DNA of 64,000 bases from JACCTU01 sp963737405 (GTDB lineage: Bacteria > Actinomycetota > Thermoleophilia > Gaiellales > Gaiellaceae): the NCBI GenBank assembly GCA_963737405.1, contig CAVTSL010000004.1, positions 98,244-162,243 on the forward strand, written 5' to 3'. A program made the translations under genes and the position numbers. This document shows positions 44,640 to 51,811 of the stretch, in pieces. Each line of letters starts with the position of its first letter. Positions within the stretch are counted from its first letter, which is position 1. The notes under the pieces were generated by a model that worked only from the letters and a program-made list of their open reading frames with translations, had not been told where the DNA came from and ran no database searches.

Positions 44640-45683
44640 GTGTTGAAACGAGGTCTCACCCTGGGCGTTGTCGTCGCGCTCGTCGCGTCGCTCGCCCTCG
44701 TCGCGGGAGCAGGCACAGGCGTCTCCGCGCCCAAGCGGTCGACCGCGGCGATCAGCGGCGCGGGTGCGACGTTCCCGTTCCCGCTGATCTCGCGCTGGCT
44801 GCCTGCCTACCAGCGGGCGAGCGGCAACACCGTGACCTACAACCCGATCGGCAGCGGTGGCGGGATCTCTGCGATCACGAACCGACAGGTCGACTTCGGC
44901 GCGAGCGACGCGCCGCTCACCCCGGATCAGTTCACGGCGTGCAAGGGCTGCGTGCAGATTCCGTGGGTGCTCTCCGCGACCTCGATCGCGTACAACATCC
45001 CCAACGCGCCGGTGCACCTCCGGATCACCGGGCAGATCCTGGCGGAGATCTACCTCGGGAACATCACGAACTGGAACGCGCCGGCGATCCGCAGGATCAA
45101 CCCGGGCGTCAGCCTCCCCGACCTGAAGATCACCCCGGTCTTCCGCAGCGACGGGAGCGGCACGACGTACAACTTCACCGACTACCTGTCGTCTGTCAGC
45201 CCGGCCTGGAAGTCGAGGGTTGGGACCAGCACGCAGGTCAACTTCCCCGCCGGCGTCGGCGGACGCGGCAGCTCCGGCGTCGCCGGCGTCGTCGACCGCA
45301 CCGCCGGTGCTCTGACCTACGTCGACGTCGCGTACTCGATCCAGAACCACTTCAAGTTCTTCCGGGTCCGGAACAAGGCAGGCAAGTACCAGCTGCCGGG
45401 CTACCGCGGCATCGTCGCCGCGGCCTCGACGATCAAGAAGGTTCCGGCGAGCAACGAGATGCACCTCGTGAACCCGCCGAAGTCGAACCCGGTGGCGTAC
45501 CCGATCTGCACGTTCAGCTACGTGATCCTGCCGCTCCAGTCGTCGAAGTCGGCCGACGTTCGGCGCTTCGTCAACTGGGCGCTCACGACGGGGCAGCCGA
45601 TGGGCAGGAGCCTGCTCTTCGTGCCGATCCCGCAGGTCGTCAAGCAGAAGTCGCAGCGCACGCTTCAGCGCGTCGGCTCGTAG
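44640..45683 (+). CDS. pstS: Phosphate-binding protein PstS
   Basis: A 347-residue periplasmic-binding protein. The signal sequence (LTLGVVVALVASLALVAGAG) lacks a lipobox cysteine, so it is probably secreted rather than lipid-anchored. Phosphate-loop residues are in SGAGATFPFPLI, GSGGGISAI, FRSDGSGTTYNF and GRGSSGVAG. GTG 44640 or TTG 44643 can serve AGGAGG at 44629-44634; TTG has the better 8-nt spacing. Strong Pho box upstream and hairpin terminator downstream. Confidence 0.93.
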   Translation: MLKRGLTLGVVVALVASLALVAGAGTGVSAPKRSTAAISGAGATFPFPLISRWLPAYQRASGNTVTYNPIGSGGGISAITNRQVDFGASDAPLTPDQFTACKGCVQIPWVLSATSIAYNIPNAPVHLRITGQILAEIYLGNITNWNAPAIRRINPGVSLPDLKITPVFRSDGSGTTYNFTDYLSSVSPAWKSRVGTSTQVNFPAGVGGRGSSGVAGVVDRTAGALTYVDVAYSIQNHFKFFRVRNKAGKYQLPGYRGIVAAASTIKKVPASNEMHLVNPPKSNPVAYPICTFSYVILPLQSSKSADVRRFVNWALTTGQPMGRSLLFVPIPQVVKQKSQRTLQRVGS

Positions 45684-45702
45684 TCGACGCGATCAGCTCG
45701 AA

Positions 45703-45739
45703 GCGGAGAGCGCCGGCCCACGGGCCGGCGCTCCGCGTT
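45703..45739 (+). terminator. Hairpin terminator after pstS
   Basis: AGCGCCGGCCC (45709-45719) pairs with GGGCCGGCGCT (45722-45732), extended by outer GCGG/CCGC, and is followed by GTTT. It begins 20 bp after the pstS stop. A very stable stem with short T-run fits an intrinsic terminator. Confidence 0.8.
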
Positions 45740-45791
45740 TCGGGCACCACCGCCTAAGCTGACGGCGACAACGGACTCGAGGAGGACGAAC

Positions 45792-46160
45792 GTGATCGAC
45801 CACGTCACCGCGACCGTCAGCGACGCCGAGGCCGCCAAGCGCTTCTACGAGAACGCGCTCGCGCCGCTCGGCTACTCACTCAAGATGGAGTTCCCAGGTG
45901 CCGCCGGGTTCGGCGCGGCAGGAGGAGCGATCCCCGACTTCTGGATCGGCAGCACGGAGGGACGCGGCGCCACACACATCGCGTTCAGCGCGCCCGATCG
46001 TGCAGCCGTCGACGCGTTCTACGAGGCCGCGATGGCGGCGGGCGCCATGGACAACGGCGCTCCCGGTGTCCGCGAGCACTACCACGAGAACTACTACGCG
46101 GCCTACGTCCACGACCCGGACGGGAACAACATCGAAGCGGTCTGCCACACGCCTGCCTAG
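45792..46160 (+). CDS. VOC-family (glyoxalase/dioxygenase-like) protein
   Basis: A 122-residue vicinal-oxygen-chelate protein: IDHVTATVSDAEAAKRFYENAL, THIAFSAPDRAAVDAFYEAAM, and the closing YAAYVHDPDGNNIEAVCH with its metal-ligand Glu. GAGGAGG at 45779-45785 precedes GTG 45792. It may act on a glyoxal, a ring-cleavage substrate or an antibiotic, and nothing nearby decides this. Confidence 0.87.
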   Translation: MIDHVTATVSDAEAAKRFYENALAPLGYSLKMEFPGAAGFGAAGGAIPDFWIGSTEGRGATHIAFSAPDRAAVDAFYEAAMAAGAMDNGAPGVREHYHENYYAAYVHDPDGNNIEAVCHTPA

Positions 46161-46169
46161 ACTTCGCGT

Positions 46170-47351
46170 GTGCCCCTCGACCCGCTGACCGACGAGCAGC
46201 GCGAGATCCGCGACCTCGTTCGCGACCTCGCGCGCGAGCGAATCGCGCCGCGCGCGGCGGAGATCGACGAGTCGCACGAGTTCCCGTGGGACGTCGTCGA
46301 GCTCTACCGCGAGCACGGGCTCTTCGGCCTCTTCTACGACGAGGCGTACGGCGGGCTCGGCACCGGCACGCTGCTCGCGCTCGTCGCGATCGAGGAGGTC
46401 TCGAAGGTCTGCGCGACGAGTGGGCTGATCCTCGCCGTCCAGGAGCTCGGCTCGCTCGGGCTGAAGCTCGCGGGGAACGACGAGCAGAAGGAGCGCTACC
46501 TGCCGCGGCTCGCGTCCGGCGAGCTCCTCGCCGCCTACGCGCTGTCCGAGGCCGGGTCGGGCTCCGACTCCGCGGCGATGCGGACGACGGCCCGGCGCGA
46601 GGGCGACGTCTACGTCCTCAACGGGTCGAAGCGGTTCATCACGAACGCCGAGGTCGCGAGCCTCTACACCGTCTTCGCGAAGACCGACCCCGACGCGGGT
46701 CACGCCGGGATCTCGGCGTTCGTCGTCGAGGCCGACACGCCGGGCTTCGAGGTCGCGAGGCTCGAGCCGAAGATGGGCATCAGCGGCTCGACCACCGGCG
46801 AGCTCGCGTTCGACGACGCGCGCGTCCCCGCCGCGAACCTGCTCGGCGAGGAGGGCGAAGGCTTCAAGATCGCGATGCGGATCCTCGACCGCTCGCGGCC
46901 GGGCATCGCAGCGCAGGGCCTCGGGATCGCGCAGGGCGCAACCGACTACGCGCTCGAGTACGCGAAGACGCGCGAGACCATGGGGAAGCCGATCGCGCAG
47001 CACCAGCTGATCGCCGCCAAGCTCGCCGACATGGAGACGGCGTGCGAGGCGGCGCGCGGGCTCCTCTATCGCTTCGGGCAGCTCGTGGACGAGGGCTTCG
47101 ACGGCCCCGAGCTGACGAAGGCCTCGGCGCAGGCCAAGCTCTTCTGCACCGACACCGCGATGTGGGTGACGACCGAGGCCGTGCAGGTCCTCGGCGGCTA
47201 CGGCTACATCAAGGAGTACCCCGTCGAGCGGATGATGCGCGACGCGAAGATCACGCAGATCTACGAGGGCACGAACGAGATCCAGCGCCTGGTGATCGCG
47301 CGCGAGATGCTGAAGGAGAACCGCGCCTTCCTCCTTGCAGGCGTGGCGTAG
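46170..47351 (+). CDS. Acyl-CoA dehydrogenase
   Basis: A 393-residue FAD enzyme. It shows the three acyl-CoA dehydrogenase domains, with ALSEAGSGSDSAAMRTTA (FAD/substrate), FITNAEVASLY, and the catalytic-Glu motif IYEGTNEIQRLV near the C-terminus. It resembles short-chain/butyryl- or isovaleryl-type enzymes of fatty-acid or branched-chain degradation. GTG 46170. No electron-transfer flavoprotein gene is nearby. Confidence 0.9.
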   Translation: MPLDPLTDEQREIRDLVRDLARERIAPRAAEIDESHEFPWDVVELYREHGLFGLFYDEAYGGLGTGTLLALVAIEEVSKVCATSGLILAVQELGSLGLKLAGNDEQKERYLPRLASGELLAAYALSEAGSGSDSAAMRTTARREGDVYVLNGSKRFITNAEVASLYTVFAKTDPDAGHAGISAFVVEADTPGFEVARLEPKMGISGSTTGELAFDDARVPAANLLGEEGEGFKIAMRILDRSRPGIAAQGLGIAQGATDYALEYAKTRETMGKPIAQHQLIAAKLADMETACEAARGLLYRFGQLVDEGFDGPELTKASAQAKLFCTDTAMWVTTEAVQVLGGYGYIKEYPVERMMRDAKITQIYEGTNEIQRLVIAREMLKENRAFLLAGVA

Positions 47352-48063
47352 CTTCGGCTCCGCGGCCGCGGACTACGAGCTCGGCCGGCCCGGGTGGCCG
47401 GTCGAGGCCGTCGACGCGCCCGGCATCGCGCACGACGCGACGGTCCTCGACCTTGCCGCGGGGACCGGCAAGCTGACGCGCGTGCTCGTCGAGCGCTTCG
47501 ACCGCGTGATCGCCGTCGAGCCGCTGGACGGGATGCGCGCGGTGCTCGAGGAAGTCGTTCCCGGCGCGGAGGCGCTCGCCGGCGAGGCGGAGTCGATTCC
47601 GCTCGACGACGCATCCGTCGACGCGGTGTTCGTCGCCGAGGCGTTCCACTGGTTCGGCGGGCCGCCGGCGGTGGCGGAGATCGCGCGCGTGCTCCGTCCC
47701 GGTGGGACGCTCGTCGTGATGTGGAACGAGCGCGGCGGACCGACGACTCCGCCGCTCCCCGACGAGTACCGCCGCCGCGTCCGCGAGCGGCGCAAGGCGA
47801 CGGCGGCGTGGCCGTACGGCGACGGCAAGTGGCGCGCCGCGCTCGAGGCCGGGCCGTTCGGGCCGATCGAGCAGGCCTCCGTGCCGAGCGTGCACGAGCT
47901 CGACCGCGAGACGATGCTGGCCTCCGTGCGCTCGTGGAGCTGGATCGCGAGCCTCTCGGACGACGAGCGCGAGGCGGAGCTCGACGCGCTCGGGGCGCTG
48001 CTTCCCGACGGCACGTGGACGATCCCGATCCGGGTCGACGTGTACTGGACGAGGCGCGCATGA
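47335..48063 (+). CDS. Class I SAM-dependent methyltransferase
   Basis: A 242-residue Methyltransf_11-type protein with motif I VLDLAAGTGKLT, acidic motif II IAVEPLDGM, and AEAFHWFGGPPAVAEIARVLRPGG. The start is TTG 47335, overlapping the acyl-CoA dehydrogenase by 17 nt; no ATG/GTG precedes the conserved region. The substrate is unknown. The stop overlaps the LigD-polymerase ATG (ATGA). Confidence 0.83.
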   Translation: MQAWRSFGSAAADYELGRPGWPVEAVDAPGIAHDATVLDLAAGTGKLTRVLVERFDRVIAVEPLDGMRAVLEEVVPGAEALAGEAESIPLDDASVDAVFVAEAFHWFGGPPAVAEIARVLRPGGTLVVMWNERGGPTTPPLPDEYRRRVRERRKATAAWPYGDGKWRAALEAGPFGPIEQASVPSVHELDRETMLASVRSWSWIASLSDDEREAELDALGALLPDGTWTIPIRVDVYWTRRA

Positions 48064-48971
48064 CGCGCGTCAAGCTCTCGAGCGCGGACCGCGTGTACTT
48101 CCCGGACGACGGGATCACGAAGGGCGACCTCTTCGAGTACTACGGCCGGGTCGCGGACACCATCGTCCCGCACCTGAAGGACCGGCCGTTCACCCTCAAG
48201 CGCTACCCCCACGGCATCACGCAGGAGGCGTACTTCCAGAAACAGGCGCCGAAGGGGATCCCCGACTGGATCCCGACGCGGCAGTTCGTCACGCACCCGC
48301 GCGAGGGTGGAGCGCGAGACGTCGACTTCGCGCTCGTCAACTCGCGCGACGCGCTCCTCTGGATGGTGCAGATGAACTGCGTCGACATGAATGCGTGGTA
48401 CTCGCGCGTCGACAAGCCGGCGCGTCCGGACTACGTCGTCTTCGACCTCGATCCGGACGAGGACGCGTTCGCCAACGCGATCCGCGTCGCGCACCTGGTC
48501 CGGGAGGCGTTGGAGGCGCTCGACCTGCGCTCGTACGTGAAGACGAGCGGCGCGTCCGGGATCCACGTGCTCGTCCCGATCACGCGGCGCGCGAGCTTCC
48601 AGGACACGTACGACTTCGCCGAGCTCGTCTCGCGCGGGGTCGAGGCGCAGGACCCCGAGCTCGCGACGACCGAGTGGCTGAAGCGCAAGCGGCCGAAGGG
48701 CTCGGTGCTCGTCGACCACCGGCAGAACGGCCACGGGAAGACGATCGCGTCGGCGTACTCGGTGCGGCCGAAGCCGGGCGCGCCGGTCTCGACGCCGCTC
48801 CGGTGGGAGGAGCTGACGGACGACGTGCGACCCCGCGACTTCGGCATGAGCGAGGCGCTCGCGCGCATCGAGCAGCACGGCGACCTGTACGAGCCCGTGC
48901 TGCGCGGAGGTCAGGCGCTCGGCGCTGCGCTCCGCTCGTTGAGAAAGTCGAGCGTCAGCGACGCGAGCTGA
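48060..48971 (+). CDS. Stand-alone LigD-type primase/polymerase
   Basis: A 303-residue archaeo-eukaryotic primase-fold polymerase. The metal motif VFDLDPDED holds the DxD pair, TSGASGIHVLVPI the second motif and VLVDHRQNGHGKTIASAYSVR the third. N-terminal LSSADRVYFPDDGITKGDL is typical of the LigD polymerase domain. It is the polymerase of bacterial non-homologous end joining, here without fused ligase or nuclease domains and without Ku nearby. Its last 61 nt overlap a convergent hydrolase. Confidence 0.88.
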   Translation: MTRVKLSSADRVYFPDDGITKGDLFEYYGRVADTIVPHLKDRPFTLKRYPHGITQEAYFQKQAPKGIPDWIPTRQFVTHPREGGARDVDFALVNSRDALLWMVQMNCVDMNAWYSRVDKPARPDYVVFDLDPDEDAFANAIRVAHLVREALEALDLRSYVKTSGASGIHVLVPITRRASFQDTYDFAELVSRGVEAQDPELATTEWLKRKRPKGSVLVDHRQNGHGKTIASAYSVRPKPGAPVSTPLRWEELTDDVRPRDFGMSEALARIEQHGDLYEPVLRGGQALGAALRSLRKSSVSDAS

Positions 48972-49660
48972 TCGGCCGCCGTGTAGTTGACGGCGTGCGG
49001 TGCGCCCGCGACGACCTCGAGCCGCGCGTCCGGCAGCAGGGCGACGAGCTCCTCGGCCCACTCCTGTGGGACAAGCGGGTCGTGCTCGCCGCGCACGACG
49101 AGCGTCGGCGCGTGGACGTTCGGCGCGTGCTCCTCGATCGCGTCGTCGACGACGGAACGAGCGGTGCGCAGCAGGCGGATCGGCCCGTAGACCGCGTAGT
49201 CCCAGGCGGCGATCCCGACGAGGCGGGGCGGCTCGCGAAACGCGTCACCGGCGAGCCGCAGGATCTGCCGGCCGAGCGCGCGCGCGTTCGCGTCGACGGT
49301 CGGCCCGACGAGCACGAGCCGTTCGACCCGCTCGGGCCGCAGCGCGGCGAGCCGGACGATGGTCTGGCAGCCCATCGAGTTGCCGAGGAACGACGCGCGC
49401 TCCACCCCGATCGCGTCGAGCCACGCGTCGAGCGCGCCGGCGGTGCCGCCGACGCCGAGCGCGCGCGGCGGCCGGCTGCTTCGTCCCGAGCCGGGCAGAT
49501 CGGGCACGAGAGCCCGCACGTGCGGCGCGAGCCGTTCCGCGGTCGGCAGCAGGTACCTGCCCGAGATCCCGATCCCGTGGACGAACACGAGCGGGTCGCC
49601 CGCGCCGAGCTCGCGCCAGAAGAGGTCGAGGCCGGCGACCGTCGTACGTCGAGTCGCCAC
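48911..49660 (-). CDS. Alpha/beta hydrolase
   Basis: A 249-residue alpha/beta-hydrolase. Oxyanion region VFVHGIGISGRY, nucleophile elbow LGNSMGCQT (Ser), acid in VRGEHDPLVPQ (Asp) and His in GAPHAVNY. It resembles carboxylesterase or C-C-bond hydrolase (MhpC-like) types. The substrate is unknown. Divergent from a second hydrolase 27 bp away and convergent with the LigD polymerase. Confidence 0.85.
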   Translation of the reverse strand: MATRRTTVAGLDLFWRELGAGDPLVFVHGIGISGRYLLPTAERLAPHVRALVPDLPGSGRSSRPPRALGVGGTAGALDAWLDAIGVERASFLGNSMGCQTIVRLAALRPERVERLVLVGPTVDANARALGRQILRLAGDAFREPPRLVGIAAWDYAVYGPIRLLRTARSVVDDAIEEHAPNVHAPTLVVRGEHDPLVPQEWAEELVALLPDARLEVVAGAPHAVNYTAADQLASLTLDFLNERSAAPSA

Positions 49661-49687
49661 GCGGCCACGTTACCCTCGTGCCTCCGA

Positions 49688-50347
49688 GTGGAAGCTCAAG
49701 GCCCGATCGTGCTCGTCCACGGCCTCGCCGGTTCGGCGCGCTGGTGGGGCAAGACGGAACGCGTGCTCGCGACCGGCCATCCGCTCCACCCGATCGACCT
49801 GCCCGGCTTCGGGAAGCACCGCGCGCGGTTCACGCTCGACGAGGCGCAGGCGTTCGTCGAGGCGAAGCTCGCCGAGGTCGGGCGCGCGCACCTCGTCGGC
49901 CACTCGCTCGGCGGTCTCGTCTGCGCGCGCGTCGCGGCCGAGCGGCCCGATCTCGTCGACCGGCTCGTGCTCGTGGCGCCCGCAGGGTCGCTTCCGCGGC
50001 GGTCGTTCCACGGCCATGCACTCCCGCTCGCCGCGGCGATGCTCACGACGACGCCGTCGTTCCTCCGCCTCGTCGTCGCGGACTCGCTGCGCGCAGGGCC
50101 GCGAACGGTCTGGCGCGCCGCCCGCGAGCTGCTGCACGAGGACCTCCTGCCGGACCTCCACGCGATCACCGCGCCGACGCTCCTCGTCTGGGGTGCGCGC
50201 GACCCGCTCGTCCCGCCGAGCGTCGGCGAGCTCTTCCGCGCCGAGCTGCCGCACGCGCGCCTCGAGCTGATCGCCGGCGCGAGCCACGTGCCGATGGTCG
50301 AACGGCCGACCGAGTTCTGTCGCCTGCTGACCGAGTTCCTGCCCTGA
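49688..50347 (+). CDS. Alpha/beta hydrolase
   Basis: A 219-residue alpha/beta hydrolase with IVLVHGLAGSARWW, nucleophile elbow VGHSLGGLV, acid in VWGARDPLVPP and His in GASHVPMVE. GTG 49688 is the nearest start before the first strand. It pairs head-to-head with another hydrolase of the same fold and is coupled (ATGA-type overlap at 50345-50347) to the FAD oxidoreductase downstream. Substrate unknown. Confidence 0.83.
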   Translation: MEAQGPIVLVHGLAGSARWWGKTERVLATGHPLHPIDLPGFGKHRARFTLDEAQAFVEAKLAEVGRAHLVGHSLGGLVCARVAAERPDLVDRLVLVAPAGSLPRRSFHGHALPLAAAMLTTTPSFLRLVVADSLRAGPRTVWRAARELLHEDLLPDLHAITAPTLLVWGARDPLVPPSVGELFRAELPHARLELIAGASHVPMVERPTEFCRLLTEFLP

Positions 50348-51792
50348 TGCCGACCGCGGTCGTGATCGGCTCCGGGCCGAACGGGCTGAGCGCCGCGATC
50401 GCGCTCGCGGACGCCGGAGTCGACGTCACCGTCCACGAGGAGCAGGAGACGATCGGCGGTGGGGCGCGCTCGCTCGAGCTCACGCTGCCCGGGTTCGTGC
50501 ACGACGTCTGCTCGGCGATCCACCCGATGGGCGAGCACTCGCCGTTCCTCCGCCGGCTCGAGCTGCCGATCGAGTGGGTGCGCCCGCCGGCGCAGGCGGC
50601 GCATCCGCTCGACGACGAGCCCGCCGCGTTGCTCGAGCTCGACGTCGACGCAACGGCGGAGGGGCTCGGCTCCGATGCGGACGCCTATCGCACGCTGCTC
50701 CGGCCGCTCGTCGAGGAGTGGGAAGCGGTCGAGCCGGTCCTCCTCGGCCCGCTGCCGCCGAGCATGCGCGCGCTCGCGCGTCTTGCGCGCGCACTCGGGC
50801 CGCGCCGCGCGGAACGAACTGCCCGCCTCGCTCTTGCCGACGCACGCGCGTTCGCGGAGGAGCTCTTCGAGACGCAGCGCGCCCGCGCGCTCGTCGCCGG
50901 AGCCGCGTCGCACTCGATGCTGCCGCTCGAGCGCCGCCCGAGCGGGGGCTTCGCGCTCGCGCTGATGACGCTCGGACACGTCTACGGCTGGGGCTTCCCG
51001 CGCGGAGGGGCGCAGCGGATCAGCGACGCGCTCGCCGCACGTGCCCGCGAGCTCGGCGTCGAGATCGTCGCGGCGAGCCGCGTCGACGAGCTTCCCTCCG
51101 CCGACCTGGTGCTCGCCGACGTCTCGCCGCGCGAGCTGCTCCGCCTCGCGCGCGGGCGCTTCCCCGGCCGGTACGAGCGCGCGCTCCAGCGCTACCGCTA
51201 CGGCGTCGGCGCCTTCAAGGTCGACTGGGCGCTCGACGCGCCGGTGCCCTGGCGCGACGAGCGGGTGACGCGGGCGGGAACCGTCCATCTCGGCGGGACG
51301 CTCGACGAGATCTCGGCGTCCGAGTGGGCCGCCTGGTCGGGCCGGCGCGCGGACCGGCCGTTCGTCCTCTTCGCGCAGCACACGCGCTTCGACCCGTCGC
51401 GCGCGCCCGCCGGGAAGCACACCGCGTGGGCGTACTGCCACCTGCCGAACGGCTCCGGCGCCTCGATGCTCGACCGGATCGAGGCGCAGGTCGAGCGCTT
51501 CGCTCCGGGCTTCAAAGAGGTCGTCCTCGCGCGGAGCACGCTCGGCCCTGCCGACCTCGAGGCGAAGAACCGGAACCTCGTCGGCGGCGATCTCAACGTC
51601 GGTGCGATGGACCTCGGACAGCTCTTCACGCGTCCTGTGCGGAAGCTCGTGCCCTACCGGACGCCGCTCTCCGGCGTCTACATCTGCTCCGCCGCGACCC
51701 CGCCCGGCGGCGGCGTGCACGGCATGTGCGGCTGGTCGGCGGCCCGCGTCGCGCTCGCCGATCTGGGGGGACGGCTTGTCCAGCGCCGATAG
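50347..51792 (+). CDS. Phytoene desaturase/dehydrogenase-like FAD oxidoreductase
   Basis: A 481-residue FAD protein. N-terminal dinucleotide motif VVIGSGPNGLSAAIALADAG and C-terminal GVYICSAATPPGGGVHGMCGW match the CrtI/NAD(P)/FAD-dependent amine-oxidase-like family. The internal stretch GWGFPRGGAQRISDAL is also typical. Actinobacterial members are often uncharacterised (not carotenoid-linked), and no crt gene is nearby. The ATG overlaps the hydrolase stop. Confidence 0.86.
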   Translation: MPTAVVIGSGPNGLSAAIALADAGVDVTVHEEQETIGGGARSLELTLPGFVHDVCSAIHPMGEHSPFLRRLELPIEWVRPPAQAAHPLDDEPAALLELDVDATAEGLGSDADAYRTLLRPLVEEWEAVEPVLLGPLPPSMRALARLARALGPRRAERTARLALADARAFAEELFETQRARALVAGAASHSMLPLERRPSGGFALALMTLGHVYGWGFPRGGAQRISDALAARARELGVEIVAASRVDELPSADLVLADVSPRELLRLARGRFPGRYERALQRYRYGVGAFKVDWALDAPVPWRDERVTRAGTVHLGGTLDEISASEWAAWSGRRADRPFVLFAQHTRFDPSRAPAGKHTAWAYCHLPNGSGASMLDRIEAQVERFAPGFKEVVLARSTLGPADLEAKNRNLVGGDLNVGAMDLGQLFTRPVRKLVPYRTPLSGVYICSAATPPGGGVHGMCGWSAARVALADLGGRLVQRR

Positions 51793-51811
51793 CCAAGGGC
51801 AGAATCTGCAA

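Noticed and set aside
50347..51792. A carotenoid biosynthesis locus
   Set aside because: The CrtI-like oxidoreductase has no phytoene synthase, cyclase or other crt genes nearby; the family is broad.
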